From an uncultured SAR116 cluster alpha proteobacterium (lineage in GTDB: Bacteria; Pseudomonadota; Alphaproteobacteria; Puniceispirillales; Marisalimonadaceae): DNA of 64,000 bases. Where the stretch lies: contig CACBDG010000006.1 of NCBI GenBank assembly GCA_902537945.1, positions 35,273-99,272 of the forward strand, in the 5' to 3' direction. Position numbers and translations under genes: made by a program. Positions 1 through 7,975 of the stretch are shown in pieces. Every line of letters begins with the position of its first letter. The stretch's first letter is position 1. The notes under the pieces were generated by a model. The model was not told where the DNA came from, did not search any database, and saw only the letters and a list, made by a program, of their open reading frames with translations.

Positions 1-390
1 ATTGTTTATAACTAATTTTTTTAGATATAATTCAAGAAAATTCAAGTCGACAATACCATCTTGATTTACGGGGATTATGTGTTCACCTTTAGATGCAGAT
101 AATACAGCCAAATGTTCTATAGAACTTACAACAATAGTCTCAAAATTACTAAATAATAGATTAATAGCCTCTGTTGCAGAACTAGTAAAAATTATATTAT
201 TCTTATTTGCATTAATTAATTTACCTATGTTTGTTCTAGCAACATCAATTATATCTTTTCCTTTTCTTCCATAATAATGAATTGAAGATGCATTTAATGG
301 GCCAAAATCCATACAATCTATTAAGGAGCTTTTTACTTCCTTTAATAAAGGTACTGTTGCGTTATAATCTAGATAAATTTGTTTATTCAC
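1..390 (-). CDS. Cysteine desulfurase, NifS/IscS-like (partial, cut by window edge)
   Basis: This is the N-terminal 130 codons of a class V aminotransferase fold enzyme; the rest lies beyond the left edge. Cysteine desulfurases use PLP to remove sulfur from cysteine for Fe-S cluster and thio-cofactor assembly in the cytoplasm. Seen: an opening like the family's YLDNNATTP (here IYLDYNATVP), then NASSIHYYGR (compare NPSSIHxxGR), IIFTSSATEAINL (compare IFTSGGTEANNL) and SIEHLAVL with the cofactor-stacking His. The PLP lysine and catalytic loop are outside the window. The start is GTG at 390; the frame has a stop nine codons upstream and no ATG between. It lies 32 bp behind cysE on the same strand, so the two are probably co-transcribed, perhaps leading into a suf operon, which is inference. 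Family assignment is firm; the IscS versus SufS/NifS-like subtype is not. Confidence 0.85.
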   Translation of the reverse strand, partial: MNKQIYLDYNATVPLLKEVKSSLIDCMDFGPLNASSIHYYGRKGKDIIDVARTNIGKLINANKNNIIFTSSATEAINLLFSNFETIVVSSIEHLAVLSASKGEHIIPVNQDGIVDLNFLELYLKKLVINN

Positions 391-422
391 AACTAAAACT
401 TTTAACCTTAAACATTAAAAAT

Positions 423-1115
423 TTAATTTTTATTTTTTGTATTTTTTTTTTCATTATCTAAAGTTTTTATTTTCTTTTCTAAATTCTCTACTTTTTTAAG
501 TAAATTTACTAATATTTTTTCTCTTGGATCAGAAACATTTGTTGATATTCCGTAGGCTTTAAAAGATTCCTTTTTCTTTGATCTTGCAAACTCTCTTGCA
601 GGAACTCCTGCAACAGTAACATTTGCTGGCACATCTCTTGAAACAACAGAATTAGCTCCAATTCTGGCATTATCTCCAATTTTAATTGCTCCTAAAATTT
701 GTGCACCTGAGCCAATAATTACATTATCGCCAATAGTAGGATGTCTTTTTTGATTTCTCTGAGATTTGCTTTCTATTGATGGCATAATACCACCCAGTGT
801 CACTCCTTGATAAATTGTAACGTTTTCACCAATTTCTGTTGTCTCGCCAATCACTATACCTATACCATGATCCATAAAAAAATTTTTTCCAATTTTTGCA
901 GCTGGATGTATTTCAATACCAGTAAAAAACCTAGCAAAATACATTATCATTCTAGCAAAAAATTTTAAGTTATATCTCCAAAAAACATTCCCAATTTTAT
1001 AAAAAAACATCACATGAAATGTCGGATATAAAAAAACTACCCCAATTCTACTTCCGGCAGCAGGATCTCTTTCTATGATAGAGTCAATTTCATTTAAAAA
1101 ATTCTTAAAAATCAT
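423..1115 (-). CDS. cysE: Serine O-acetyltransferase
   Basis: CysE transfers an acetyl group from acetyl-CoA to L-serine, giving O-acetylserine for cysteine synthesis in the cytoplasm. Seen: a helical N-terminal part (about residues 1-65) followed by a left-handed beta-helix of hexapeptide repeats (about 70-180), with catalytic DHGIGIVIGET (D82, H83) and the YQGVTLGG loop. At 230 residues it is shorter than the enterobacterial enzyme and resembles the short EpsC-type form. The C-terminus is a lysine-rich, probably coiled-coil tail (about 195-230). The next gene downstream is a cysteine desulfurase, so cysteine is made and its sulfur mobilised from one probable operon. The gene is divergent from the alpha/beta hydrolase across a 218-bp AT-rich spacer. 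Confidence 0.93.
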   Translation of the reverse strand: MIFKNFLNEIDSIIERDPAAGSRIGVVFLYPTFHVMFFYKIGNVFWRYNLKFFARMIMYFARFFTGIEIHPAAKIGKNFFMDHGIGIVIGETTEIGENVTIYQGVTLGGIMPSIESKSQRNQKRHPTIGDNVIIGSGAQILGAIKIGDNARIGANSVVSRDVPANVTVAGVPAREFARSKKKESFKAYGISTNVSDPREKILVNLLKKVENLEKKIKTLDNEKKNTKNKN

Positions 1116-1333
1116 CTTGTTTTTCCAAAATTCATTTTATTTTTACACTATATTTAACATAAAAGTAATTTAAATTATAAATCCAAAATTAATTAAAATT
1201 TTGAAATAATATTGACAGATCTAAATTTAGTAATTAATCGATGGATTATTAAACTGAGCGCAAGCATCTTTAGAGTTTTATACAAACATTATTTTATGAT
1301 ATAAATTAATAATTCATTTTCTGGAGAAAATAA

Positions 1334-1993
1334 ATGCCTGAGGTAATTCTTAATGGTCCCCACGGAAGAATAGAGTGTAGATATCACTCTGGGGCCTCAC
1401 CTGACAGCCCTATAGCTTTAATATTACATCCTGAACCTAACCAAGGTGGGAGTATGAACAATAAAGTTACCTATGGTTTATATCATGAATTTAGAAATAG
1501 AGGGTTTTCGGTTTTACGTTTTAACTTTAGGGGCGTAGGAAGAAGCGAAGGTGTTTATGAAGGTGGTGAAGGTGAACTAGCAGACGCAGCTGCAGTGTTA
1601 GACTGGATACAATCACAAAACATTCATTCAAGATATACTTTTATCGCAGGATTTTCTTTTGGTTCTTGGGTTGGAATGCAATTAATGATGAGAAGACCAG
1701 AAATTGTTGGTTTTATTGCAGTTTCACCTCCTGCAGATAAATTTGATTTTTCATTTCTTGCACCTTGTCCTGCGTCAGGTCTAATTATTCATGGAGAAAA
1801 TAACAAAAGAGTACCTACTGAAGTTATACAAAGACTTGTTGATAAAATATCTATCCAAAAAGGAATTAAAATTGAAGTAGAATATCTAAAAGATGCTAAT
1901 CATATGTTTTCTAATCATGATGAAGAATTAATGGATTCAATTAAAAAGTATCTTAATAACGTCCTGGAAGCCTCTGAATATAGTGAATTCTAA
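1334..1993 (+). CDS. Alpha/beta hydrolase (COG2945-like)
   Basis: This is a small single-domain alpha/beta hydrolase of 219 residues. Seen: the oxyanion HPEP loop near residue 32, NFRGVGRSEG (about 64-73), the nucleophile elbow G-F-S-F-G with Ser108, and a late histidine in DANHMF (His190). The usual acid position after strand 6 (family GExDxxVP) reads GENNKRVP here, so the canonical Asp is an Asn; either another acid serves or activity is altered. The substrate is unknown. In Alphaproteobacteria such hydrolases often sit beside cysteine desulfurase/suf genes, as here. The start is well supported by GGAG about 8 bases before ATG. tyrS follows 25 bp downstream on the same strand. Confidence 0.8.
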   Translation: MPEVILNGPHGRIECRYHSGASPDSPIALILHPEPNQGGSMNNKVTYGLYHEFRNRGFSVLRFNFRGVGRSEGVYEGGEGELADAAAVLDWIQSQNIHSRYTFIAGFSFGSWVGMQLMMRRPEIVGFIAVSPPADKFDFSFLAPCPASGLIIHGENNKRVPTEVIQRLVDKISIQKGIKIEVEYLKDANHMFSNHDEELMDSIKKYLNNVLEASEYSEF

Positions 1994-2018
1994 AAATAAA
2001 TAATTATGAGATTATAAA

Positions 2019-3260
2019 ATGAGTAAATTGAATACCTTTGATTTTGTAAATATTATGTTTGAACGAGGCTTTATTCATCAAATTACTGACAAAAAAAATC
2101 TCGAAAAGGAAATATTTATCAATCCAATTTCAGGGTATATTGGTTTTGATTGTACTGCTCCATCTCTGCATATTGGATCTCTAATTCAAATAATGATGTT
2201 AAGATGGTTACAAAAAACAGGTAACAAGCCTATAGTTTTAATGGGAGGAGGTACTACAAAAATTGGAGATCCGTCAGGAAAAGATAGCGCCAGACCCCTC
2301 CTATCAACTGAAAAAATTAAATTTAATAAAGAAAATATTAAAAAAATTTTTAAGAAATTCTTAAAATTTGGTAACCATGATAACGATGCAATTATGGTAG
2401 ATAATGCAGACTGGTTGGAAAATTTGAATTATATATCTTTTTTAAGAGATTATGGTTCATTTTTTTCTGTTAACAAATTGATTAACTTAGAAAGTGTCAA
2501 ACTTAGACTAGAAAGGGAACAAAACTTATCTTTTTTAGAGTTTAACTATTCACTATTGCAAGCTTTTGACTTTTTACAATTATATAAGAATTATAATTGT
2601 AAAATGCAAATGGGAGGCTCTGATCAATGGGGCAATATTATTACTGGATTAGATTTAGTAAGAAAAGTTACTTCAGACCAAGCTTATGGACTAACTTCAC
2701 CACTTTTGACAACTAGTAGTGGATCAAAAATGGGTAAAACCGCCAATGGAGCTATTTGGCTTAACGAAGATCAATTATCTGATTGGGATTTTTGGCAATA
2801 TTGGAGAAATACCGAAGATTTAGATGTTATTAAATTCCTAAAATTATTTACAGAACTTCCAATTTCAGAAATAAATAAATTAGAAAAATTAAAAGGTGCT
2901 GAAATTAATGATGCTAAAATAATTTTAGCAAATGAAGTTACAAAGTTATGTAGAAGCGCAGATTCTGCTCAAAAAATTTCATCCTCATCATCAAACTTAT
3001 TTAACAAATCTAAAACAGATGAGAATTTACCAAGTGTAAAAATTAGGAGCAGTGAAATAACCTTTATAAATGCTTTAAAAATTCTTAATTTTTTAAATAC
3101 AAATGGGGAAGCTAGAAGGTTAATTAGAGGAAATGGAGCAAGAATCAATGACATTGTTGTTAATGACGAAAACTACACTTTATGCAGTGAAGATTATCAA
3201 AATGGAAAAGTAAAAATTTCATATGGTAAAAAGAAACATGGTCTTCTCATTTTGAGTTAA
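2019..3260 (+). CDS. tyrS: Tyrosine--tRNA ligase
   Basis: TyrS charges tRNA-Tyr with tyrosine, a class Ic synthetase acting as a dimer in the cytoplasm. Seen: the HIGH-like signature HIGSL at residues 51-55, GDPSGK near 83, the tyrosine-binding region with QMGGSDQWGN (about 197-206), and the KMSKS loop as KMGKT (237-241). An S4 RNA-binding domain closes the protein (about 345-413). The 413-residue length is normal. KMGKT in place of KMSKS is a tolerated variant in bacterial TyrS. The stop codon directly abuts the stop of the convergent AsmA-like gene, with no intergenic base. Confidence 0.97.
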   Translation: MSKLNTFDFVNIMFERGFIHQITDKKNLEKEIFINPISGYIGFDCTAPSLHIGSLIQIMMLRWLQKTGNKPIVLMGGGTTKIGDPSGKDSARPLLSTEKIKFNKENIKKIFKKFLKFGNHDNDAIMVDNADWLENLNYISFLRDYGSFFSVNKLINLESVKLRLEREQNLSFLEFNYSLLQAFDFLQLYKNYNCKMQMGGSDQWGNIITGLDLVRKVTSDQAYGLTSPLLTTSSGSKMGKTANGAIWLNEDQLSDWDFWQYWRNTEDLDVIKFLKLFTELPISEINKLEKLKGAEINDAKIILANEVTKLCRSADSAQKISSSSSNLFNKSKTDENLPSVKIRSSEITFINALKILNFLNTNGEARRLIRGNGARINDIVVNDENYTLCSEDYQNGKVKISYGKKKHGLLILS

Positions 3261-6200
3261 TTAATTTAAACTTCTGTTTAAAAAAAAGTTATTATTGTCA
3301 AGCCAATCCTCTGAAAACAAATCTCTCAAAATTCCTGGCGCAAATGACATTGTGTTCAATTTTATCTCTGGGTTATCAATTGAACCTAACATTCTAAATT
3401 GACCTGCAAATAACCCTTCTTTTTTTAATCCTGTTAATAATTCTCCAATAGCAGGTACAATACTTATTATTCTTGATATTAATTTGATTGGGGCTATGGA
3501 ACCTCTTAAATCAATTAAATTTTTCTTTAAGTTTAACTTACCTTTAGCAGAGATACCAAGAGATTCACTAGATAAATACAACTTTTCAAAATTAAAAATT
3601 TTGTTTTTTACTTTAATATTTACTCTCCCTTTATCAAAAAATACACCCTCACCAGAAATTATAGACCCTATTCCAGAAAAACTTAAAACTGAGAGGGAAT
3701 TAATTATTCCAGGTGCGTTTATTAAACTAAATTTTTTAGATGTTATTTGCCCTTCATAGTGATCATATTCATTATTTAAGAAGTTTATGTTAATAACCAT
3801 CTCTCCACTTTTTATATTCTCTGTAAAGCCTAAAGAATTTAGTAATTTACCCCCATCTAAAGTATTAAATATTAATTTAGGAAAACCATCCTTCTTTTTT
3901 TGTAAATTAATTTTTGTCTCTGCTCCACCCACTAAACCCAAACCTTTAAGTCTAGAAATTTTATCATCTACATATATCTCAAATTTACCATTATCAAGTA
4001 TAGAAGCGTCTCCTAATAACATTTTACCGTATGCTGTTGACTTAAATAAAGAACCTGTAATTTTTCCATTTAAATTTCCAATTAAGGATATTTTAGGATT
4101 TAACTTTATTATATCTGCAGTTAAATCAAGAAATATTAGTTTATTTTTTTTCGTATTATATTTTAAATTTTTATTTAGATAAGATAAATCTATTTTATCT
4201 CCTGATGCCAAAATATATATGCCTTGATCATCTTTAGTAAATAATAGTTCATTAATATCCAAGTATGGCGATTGTATATTTTTAATTAAAACTTGATCTG
4301 TTTTATTCTTACTGAACTCAACCAGATCTATTGTATAAATTTCATTTCCAACTAATAAACTTGTATCTTTTAAAGACACAATTTTACCTTCAATAAATAA
4401 AATTTCTGACTTGATTGAAGATTTAATATTTTTTTTCTTAATAATATCTAAATAATCAATTTTCAGATATGAGTGTTTAAGATTAGAATTCAACTGTAAA
4501 TTAAAAGATAAACGTTTAAGGTCACCTGACAAAGATATATCTAAATCCGCATCTCCAACTAGATCAATGTCAAATTTCTTTTTTATAAATTCTGATATAT
4601 CTGGATTATTTTTAATTTTTAATAAACTTTTAGTAAGATTCATATTACTTATGATTGTATCACTAAAGGTATATTGTATTTTTTTATCTTTAATGCGCTC
4701 GATTTTAGAAATAAATAAATTTTTGTTGTTAATATTAACATTATGAAAAGAGTATTCTAAATCTTTGTTTTTAAAAAAATCTGCCTTAGAAATTACATAA
4801 CCATTATTATTAAACTGACCATTGATTTTAACTTCATTAAATTCATATCGTATATCAGGATTTTTAAATAAAATAATTGCATCTGATACAATCAAGTTTA
4901 AATTAACAAAATTTTCATCAACTTCATGAGGGTTTAATTTAAATTTAAAATCACCAGAGACTATACCTAATATTTTTTTAAAAATTTCATCTTTATGCTC
5001 AATTCTAATATTATTAAAATTTGAAATTCCAGTAATCTCTTCTATATTTAATTTTTCAAATAACGAAAATTTTATATTTAATCTAATATTCTCAAAATTT
5101 CCTCCTTTAAAATCGTTTAATTTTTTTTTCAAATTAATTTTAAAAAATGGATAGTAATTATGATTCAATTTAAGCAAATAATTTTTACTATCTTCAATTA
5201 AAAACTTTTTTATAGAAATATTCAAAGATCCATTTTTGGAATTAAAGTCAAATTCACCAAATCCCAATAATTTATCTCCTAATAAAAAATTAGATAATTT
5301 TAATAAATTATTTTTCTTTTCCCATGATAACTCAGCACTAACCTGAGTCTTAAACGCTTCATCATTTCCTTTATTATTTGAAACTAAAATTGAATTATCA
5401 AATATTATATTAAAATTTTGTAATTCAAAATTTTTGCTGGTTTTAATTTTATAATTTCCATTTAAATAGCTATTTACATCATTTTTTATAAAATTTAAAT
5501 TTTGCTTAAGCCAATTATTTTTAAGTATTTTAGTGTCTAAGTTTTTAAAATTTCCACTTAAAATATTAAATTTTTCATTAAAACTTGTTTTCAGTGAAAA
5601 TAAGTTATCTTTCTCTAGTAAACAATCCATATTAAGAGATCTAGATCTATTTAAATATTCAGATATTAATACATTTTGACACATTACTTCTAAAATTTGA
5701 TTCTTAAATATATCCTGTCTAACATCTATTAAAACTTTTACATTTCCAATTTCAATTTTATTATCTAATATTTTTTTTAAAGGAGGTTTTATTATTAAAT
5801 TTTTTTGGTTTATTAATGATAAAATTTTGACTAACGGGCCTGGGGTAAATTTATGCTTATCAATTTTTATATTTAAAGTTAGGTCTTGAAAATTTATATA
5901 ACTGAATTCAATATCATCTTGATTTAAAAAATTTTTAATAATGTTATTGTAGGATATACCTAATTCTATAAACTTGATATTAGATTTTCTGTCTTCATTT
6001 AAAGAATGAATGTCAATATTATATAATTCCAATTTAACTATATTTGGCCAATCAGGCTCTAAAAAATTAATTGTATCTATATTAACATTTATATTTTTAT
6101 TATTAATTTTCGTGGCAATAAATTTTTTTAACTTTTTGTTTAAATAGGTCTTAAAATTTAAAGATTCCATTATGAAGTTTTGTGTTCGTTCTGGAAAATT

Positions 6201-6275
6201 AAAAATTATTGAGCCTAACCCAACTCCAAATAAAATAATGAAAATAAAAAATGATATTATAATTTTTTTTCTCAT
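3261..6275 (-). CDS. AsmA/YhdP-like envelope protein (DUF3971-type)
   Basis: This is a 1004-residue protein with one N-terminal membrane anchor (about residues 4-26) and a long, beta-rich, Asn/Lys-rich periplasmic body. The C-terminal third carries the pattern of AsmA-like C-terminal regions: a conserved block around residues 920-990 containing DLRGSIAPI, a PAIGELLTG segment, and a closing FAPGILRDLF. Members of this superfamily (AsmA, YhdP, TamB) are bridge-like proteins spanning the periplasm, implicated in phospholipid transport to the outer membrane; that is family knowledge, and its exact role here is unproven. It is convergent with tyrS, as in other Alphaproteobacteria. The Asn/Lys richness matches the AT bias of the region. 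Confidence is high for the superfamily and moderate for the subgroup. Confidence 0.75.
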   Translation of the reverse strand: MRKKIIISFFIFIILFGVGLGSIIFNFPERTQNFIMESLNFKTYLNKKLKKFIATKINNKNINVNIDTINFLEPDWPNIVKLELYNIDIHSLNEDRKSNIKFIELGISYNNIIKNFLNQDDIEFSYINFQDLTLNIKIDKHKFTPGPLVKILSLINQKNLIIKPPLKKILDNKIEIGNVKVLIDVRQDIFKNQILEVMCQNVLISEYLNRSRSLNMDCLLEKDNLFSLKTSFNEKFNILSGNFKNLDTKILKNNWLKQNLNFIKNDVNSYLNGNYKIKTSKNFELQNFNIIFDNSILVSNNKGNDEAFKTQVSAELSWEKKNNLLKLSNFLLGDKLLGFGEFDFNSKNGSLNISIKKFLIEDSKNYLLKLNHNYYPFFKINLKKKLNDFKGGNFENIRLNIKFSLFEKLNIEEITGISNFNNIRIEHKDEIFKKILGIVSGDFKFKLNPHEVDENFVNLNLIVSDAIILFKNPDIRYEFNEVKINGQFNNNGYVISKADFFKNKDLEYSFHNVNINNKNLFISKIERIKDKKIQYTFSDTIISNMNLTKSLLKIKNNPDISEFIKKKFDIDLVGDADLDISLSGDLKRLSFNLQLNSNLKHSYLKIDYLDIIKKKNIKSSIKSEILFIEGKIVSLKDTSLLVGNEIYTIDLVEFSKNKTDQVLIKNIQSPYLDINELLFTKDDQGIYILASGDKIDLSYLNKNLKYNTKKNKLIFLDLTADIIKLNPKISLIGNLNGKITGSLFKSTAYGKMLLGDASILDNGKFEIYVDDKISRLKGLGLVGGAETKINLQKKKDGFPKLIFNTLDGGKLLNSLGFTENIKSGEMVININFLNNEYDHYEGQITSKKFSLINAPGIINSLSVLSFSGIGSIISGEGVFFDKGRVNIKVKNKIFNFEKLYLSSESLGISAKGKLNLKKNLIDLRGSIAPIKLISRIISIVPAIGELLTGLKKEGLFAGQFRMLGSIDNPEIKLNTMSFAPGILRDLFSEDWLDNNNFFLNRSLN

Positions 6276-6382
6276 TTTTACAATTTTCCTACAACTGTAT
6301 TAGTTAAATGATAGTTGATAAATTATTTTGATATAATATAACTTAATAATAAAATTAATTCTAATTATATGAGAAATTATTC

Positions 6383-6847
6383 ATGTTAAAAATAAATGAC
6401 AAAATACCTGATTTTGAGATAATAACCGACCGAGATGTATTTAAAATTTCACAACACATTGGGAAGAACATAGTTATTTTCTTTTTTCCTAAAGCTGATA
6501 CTTCTGGTTGTACAGCAGAGTCAATTGCGTTTACTAATCTTCAAAAAGATTTTGATGAATTAAATTGTATCGTCATTGGTATCTCAAAAGATAAACCAAA
6601 AAAACAAGAAAAATTTAGAGAAAAATATAACTTGACTTGTGAGCTTGGTGCGGATTTTGAAAATAATGTTTGTGAACAATTTGGTGTTTGGGTTGAAAAA
6701 TCTATGTATGGGAAAAGATATATGGGAATTCAAAGAGCTACATTTTTATGTAACAGCCAGGGTGTTATTACAAATGTTTGGGAAAAAGTCAAAGTACCTG
6801 GTCATGCAGAAGAAGTTTTAGAGGCAGTTAAAAAAAATAGTAATTAG
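6383..6847 (+). CDS. bcp: Peroxiredoxin, BCP/PrxQ type (thiol peroxidase)
   Basis: This thioredoxin-fold peroxidase reduces hydrogen peroxide and organic hydroperoxides. Seen: IFFFPKADTSGCTAES with peroxidatic Cys43 in the P-x3-T-x2-C motif, and a conserved Arg in the IQRATFL strand (R118). E. coli Bcp has its resolving Cys five residues after the peroxidatic one; here that position is not Cys. Other cysteines (62, 86, 97, 123) could act, or the enzyme may work in a 1-Cys manner. The 154-residue length is normal. The gene is divergent from the AsmA-like protein and convergent with prfB, whose stop lies 4 bp beyond. Confidence 0.93.
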   Translation: MLKINDKIPDFEIITDRDVFKISQHIGKNIVIFFFPKADTSGCTAESIAFTNLQKDFDELNCIVIGISKDKPKKQEKFREKYNLTCELGADFENNVCEQFGVWVEKSMYGKRYMGIQRATFLCNSQGVITNVWEKVKVPGHAEEVLEAVKKNSN

Positions 6848-6851
6848 TCTT

Positions 6852-7958
6852 TTATCTTTTCATACCAACTTTAAGTGCAAGTGCAGCCTCAATAAAAGTA
6901 TCAATACCGCCATCCAATACAGACTGAGCATTTCCGATCTCAACATTTGTACGAAGATCTTTGACCATTTGGTATGGATGAAGAACATAAGATCGGATTT
7001 GACTTCCCCAACCTATTTCACCCTTCTCAACTTCATTTTGACTATTTACCTCTTCTCTTTTTTTTAATTCAATTTCATATAATTTAGCCTTAAGCATTGA
7101 CATTGCTTGAGCTTTGTTTCTATGTTGGGATCTGTCATTTTGACATTGAACGACAGTATTAGTTGGCATGTGTGTTATCCTTATTGCTGAATCAGTTTTA
7201 TTAACATGCTGACCACCTGCTCCAGATGCTCTATATGTATCGATTCTTAAATCTTTATCTTCTATTTCTATATCGATTTCATTATTAATTTCAGGGTATA
7301 CCCATATAGAAGCAAAACTTGTATGCCTTCTAGAAGAAGAATCAAAAGGTGAAATACGTACTAGTCTATGAACGCCAGATTCTGTTTTTCCCCATCCATA
7401 GGCATTAAAACCTTCTATTAGAAGTGTGCAAGACTTTATACCAGCCTCATCCCCAGAACTTTCATCTATGTACGAAACGGCAAAACCTCTTTTTTCAGAC
7501 CATCTTGAATACATTCTTTGTAACATCAATGCCCAATCTTGAGCTTCAGTACCTCCTGCTCCCGCGTGTATTTCAATATAACAATTATTTTTGTCAGCTT
7601 CACCAGATAATAAACTTTCTAATTGAAGTTTATTACAAGTTTTTTCTAAATTTTCTATTTGTAGGGTTATTTCATCAATTAACACATAATCTTTTTCATC
7701 TTCTGCTAATTGAAACAACTCAAATAAATTCATCTTTTCTAATTCTACAGATTTAATTTGGTCTATTATTTTTTCAAGTTGTTTTTTTTCTCTCATAATT
7801 AATTGTGCTTTGTTAGTATCATTCCAAAATTCTTTTGTTTCAATTAGTTTGTTATATTCTTCTATTCGATCAAAAGAATTTTCCCAATTGAAGTGTTTTT
7901 TCAAAATGTTTACAGCATAATTTATGTTATTAAATTTTATTTGAATATCAGCCTGCAT
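6852..7958 (-). CDS. prfB: Peptide chain release factor 2
   Basis: RF2 ends translation at UAA and UGA by triggering peptidyl-tRNA hydrolysis on the ribosome. Seen: N-terminal helical domain, the stop-codon recognition motif SPF (203-205), and the catalytic GGQ at 248-250. The 368-residue frame is uninterrupted from the first ATG and its N-terminus matches full-length RF2, so there is no sign of the programmed +1 frameshift used by E. coli prfB. Its presence fits the TGA stops used by umuD and the DUF2155 gene in this window. It lies 17 bp behind mrcA on the same strand, completing an amiC-mrcA-prfB run that is common in Alphaproteobacteria. Confidence 0.97.
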   Translation of the reverse strand: MQADIQIKFNNINYAVNILKKHFNWENSFDRIEEYNKLIETKEFWNDTNKAQLIMREKKQLEKIIDQIKSVELEKMNLFELFQLAEDEKDYVLIDEITLQIENLEKTCNKLQLESLLSGEADKNNCYIEIHAGAGGTEAQDWALMLQRMYSRWSEKRGFAVSYIDESSGDEAGIKSCTLLIEGFNAYGWGKTESGVHRLVRISPFDSSSRRHTSFASIWVYPEINNEIDIEIEDKDLRIDTYRASGAGGQHVNKTDSAIRITHMPTNTVVQCQNDRSQHRNKAQAMSMLKAKLYEIELKKREEVNSQNEVEKGEIGWGSQIRSYVLHPYQMVKDLRTNVEIGNAQSVLDGGIDTFIEAALALKVGMKR

Positions 7959-7975
7959 AATGAATAACTTATGTT

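Noticed and set aside
77..274. Plus-strand frame at the left edge
   Set aside because: It is antisense to the cysteine desulfurase fragment, whose motifs are unmistakable.
7880..7958. Programmed frameshift at the start of prfB
   Set aside because: The frame is continuous from the first ATG and its N-terminus matches full-length RF2; no internal in-frame TGA is seen.
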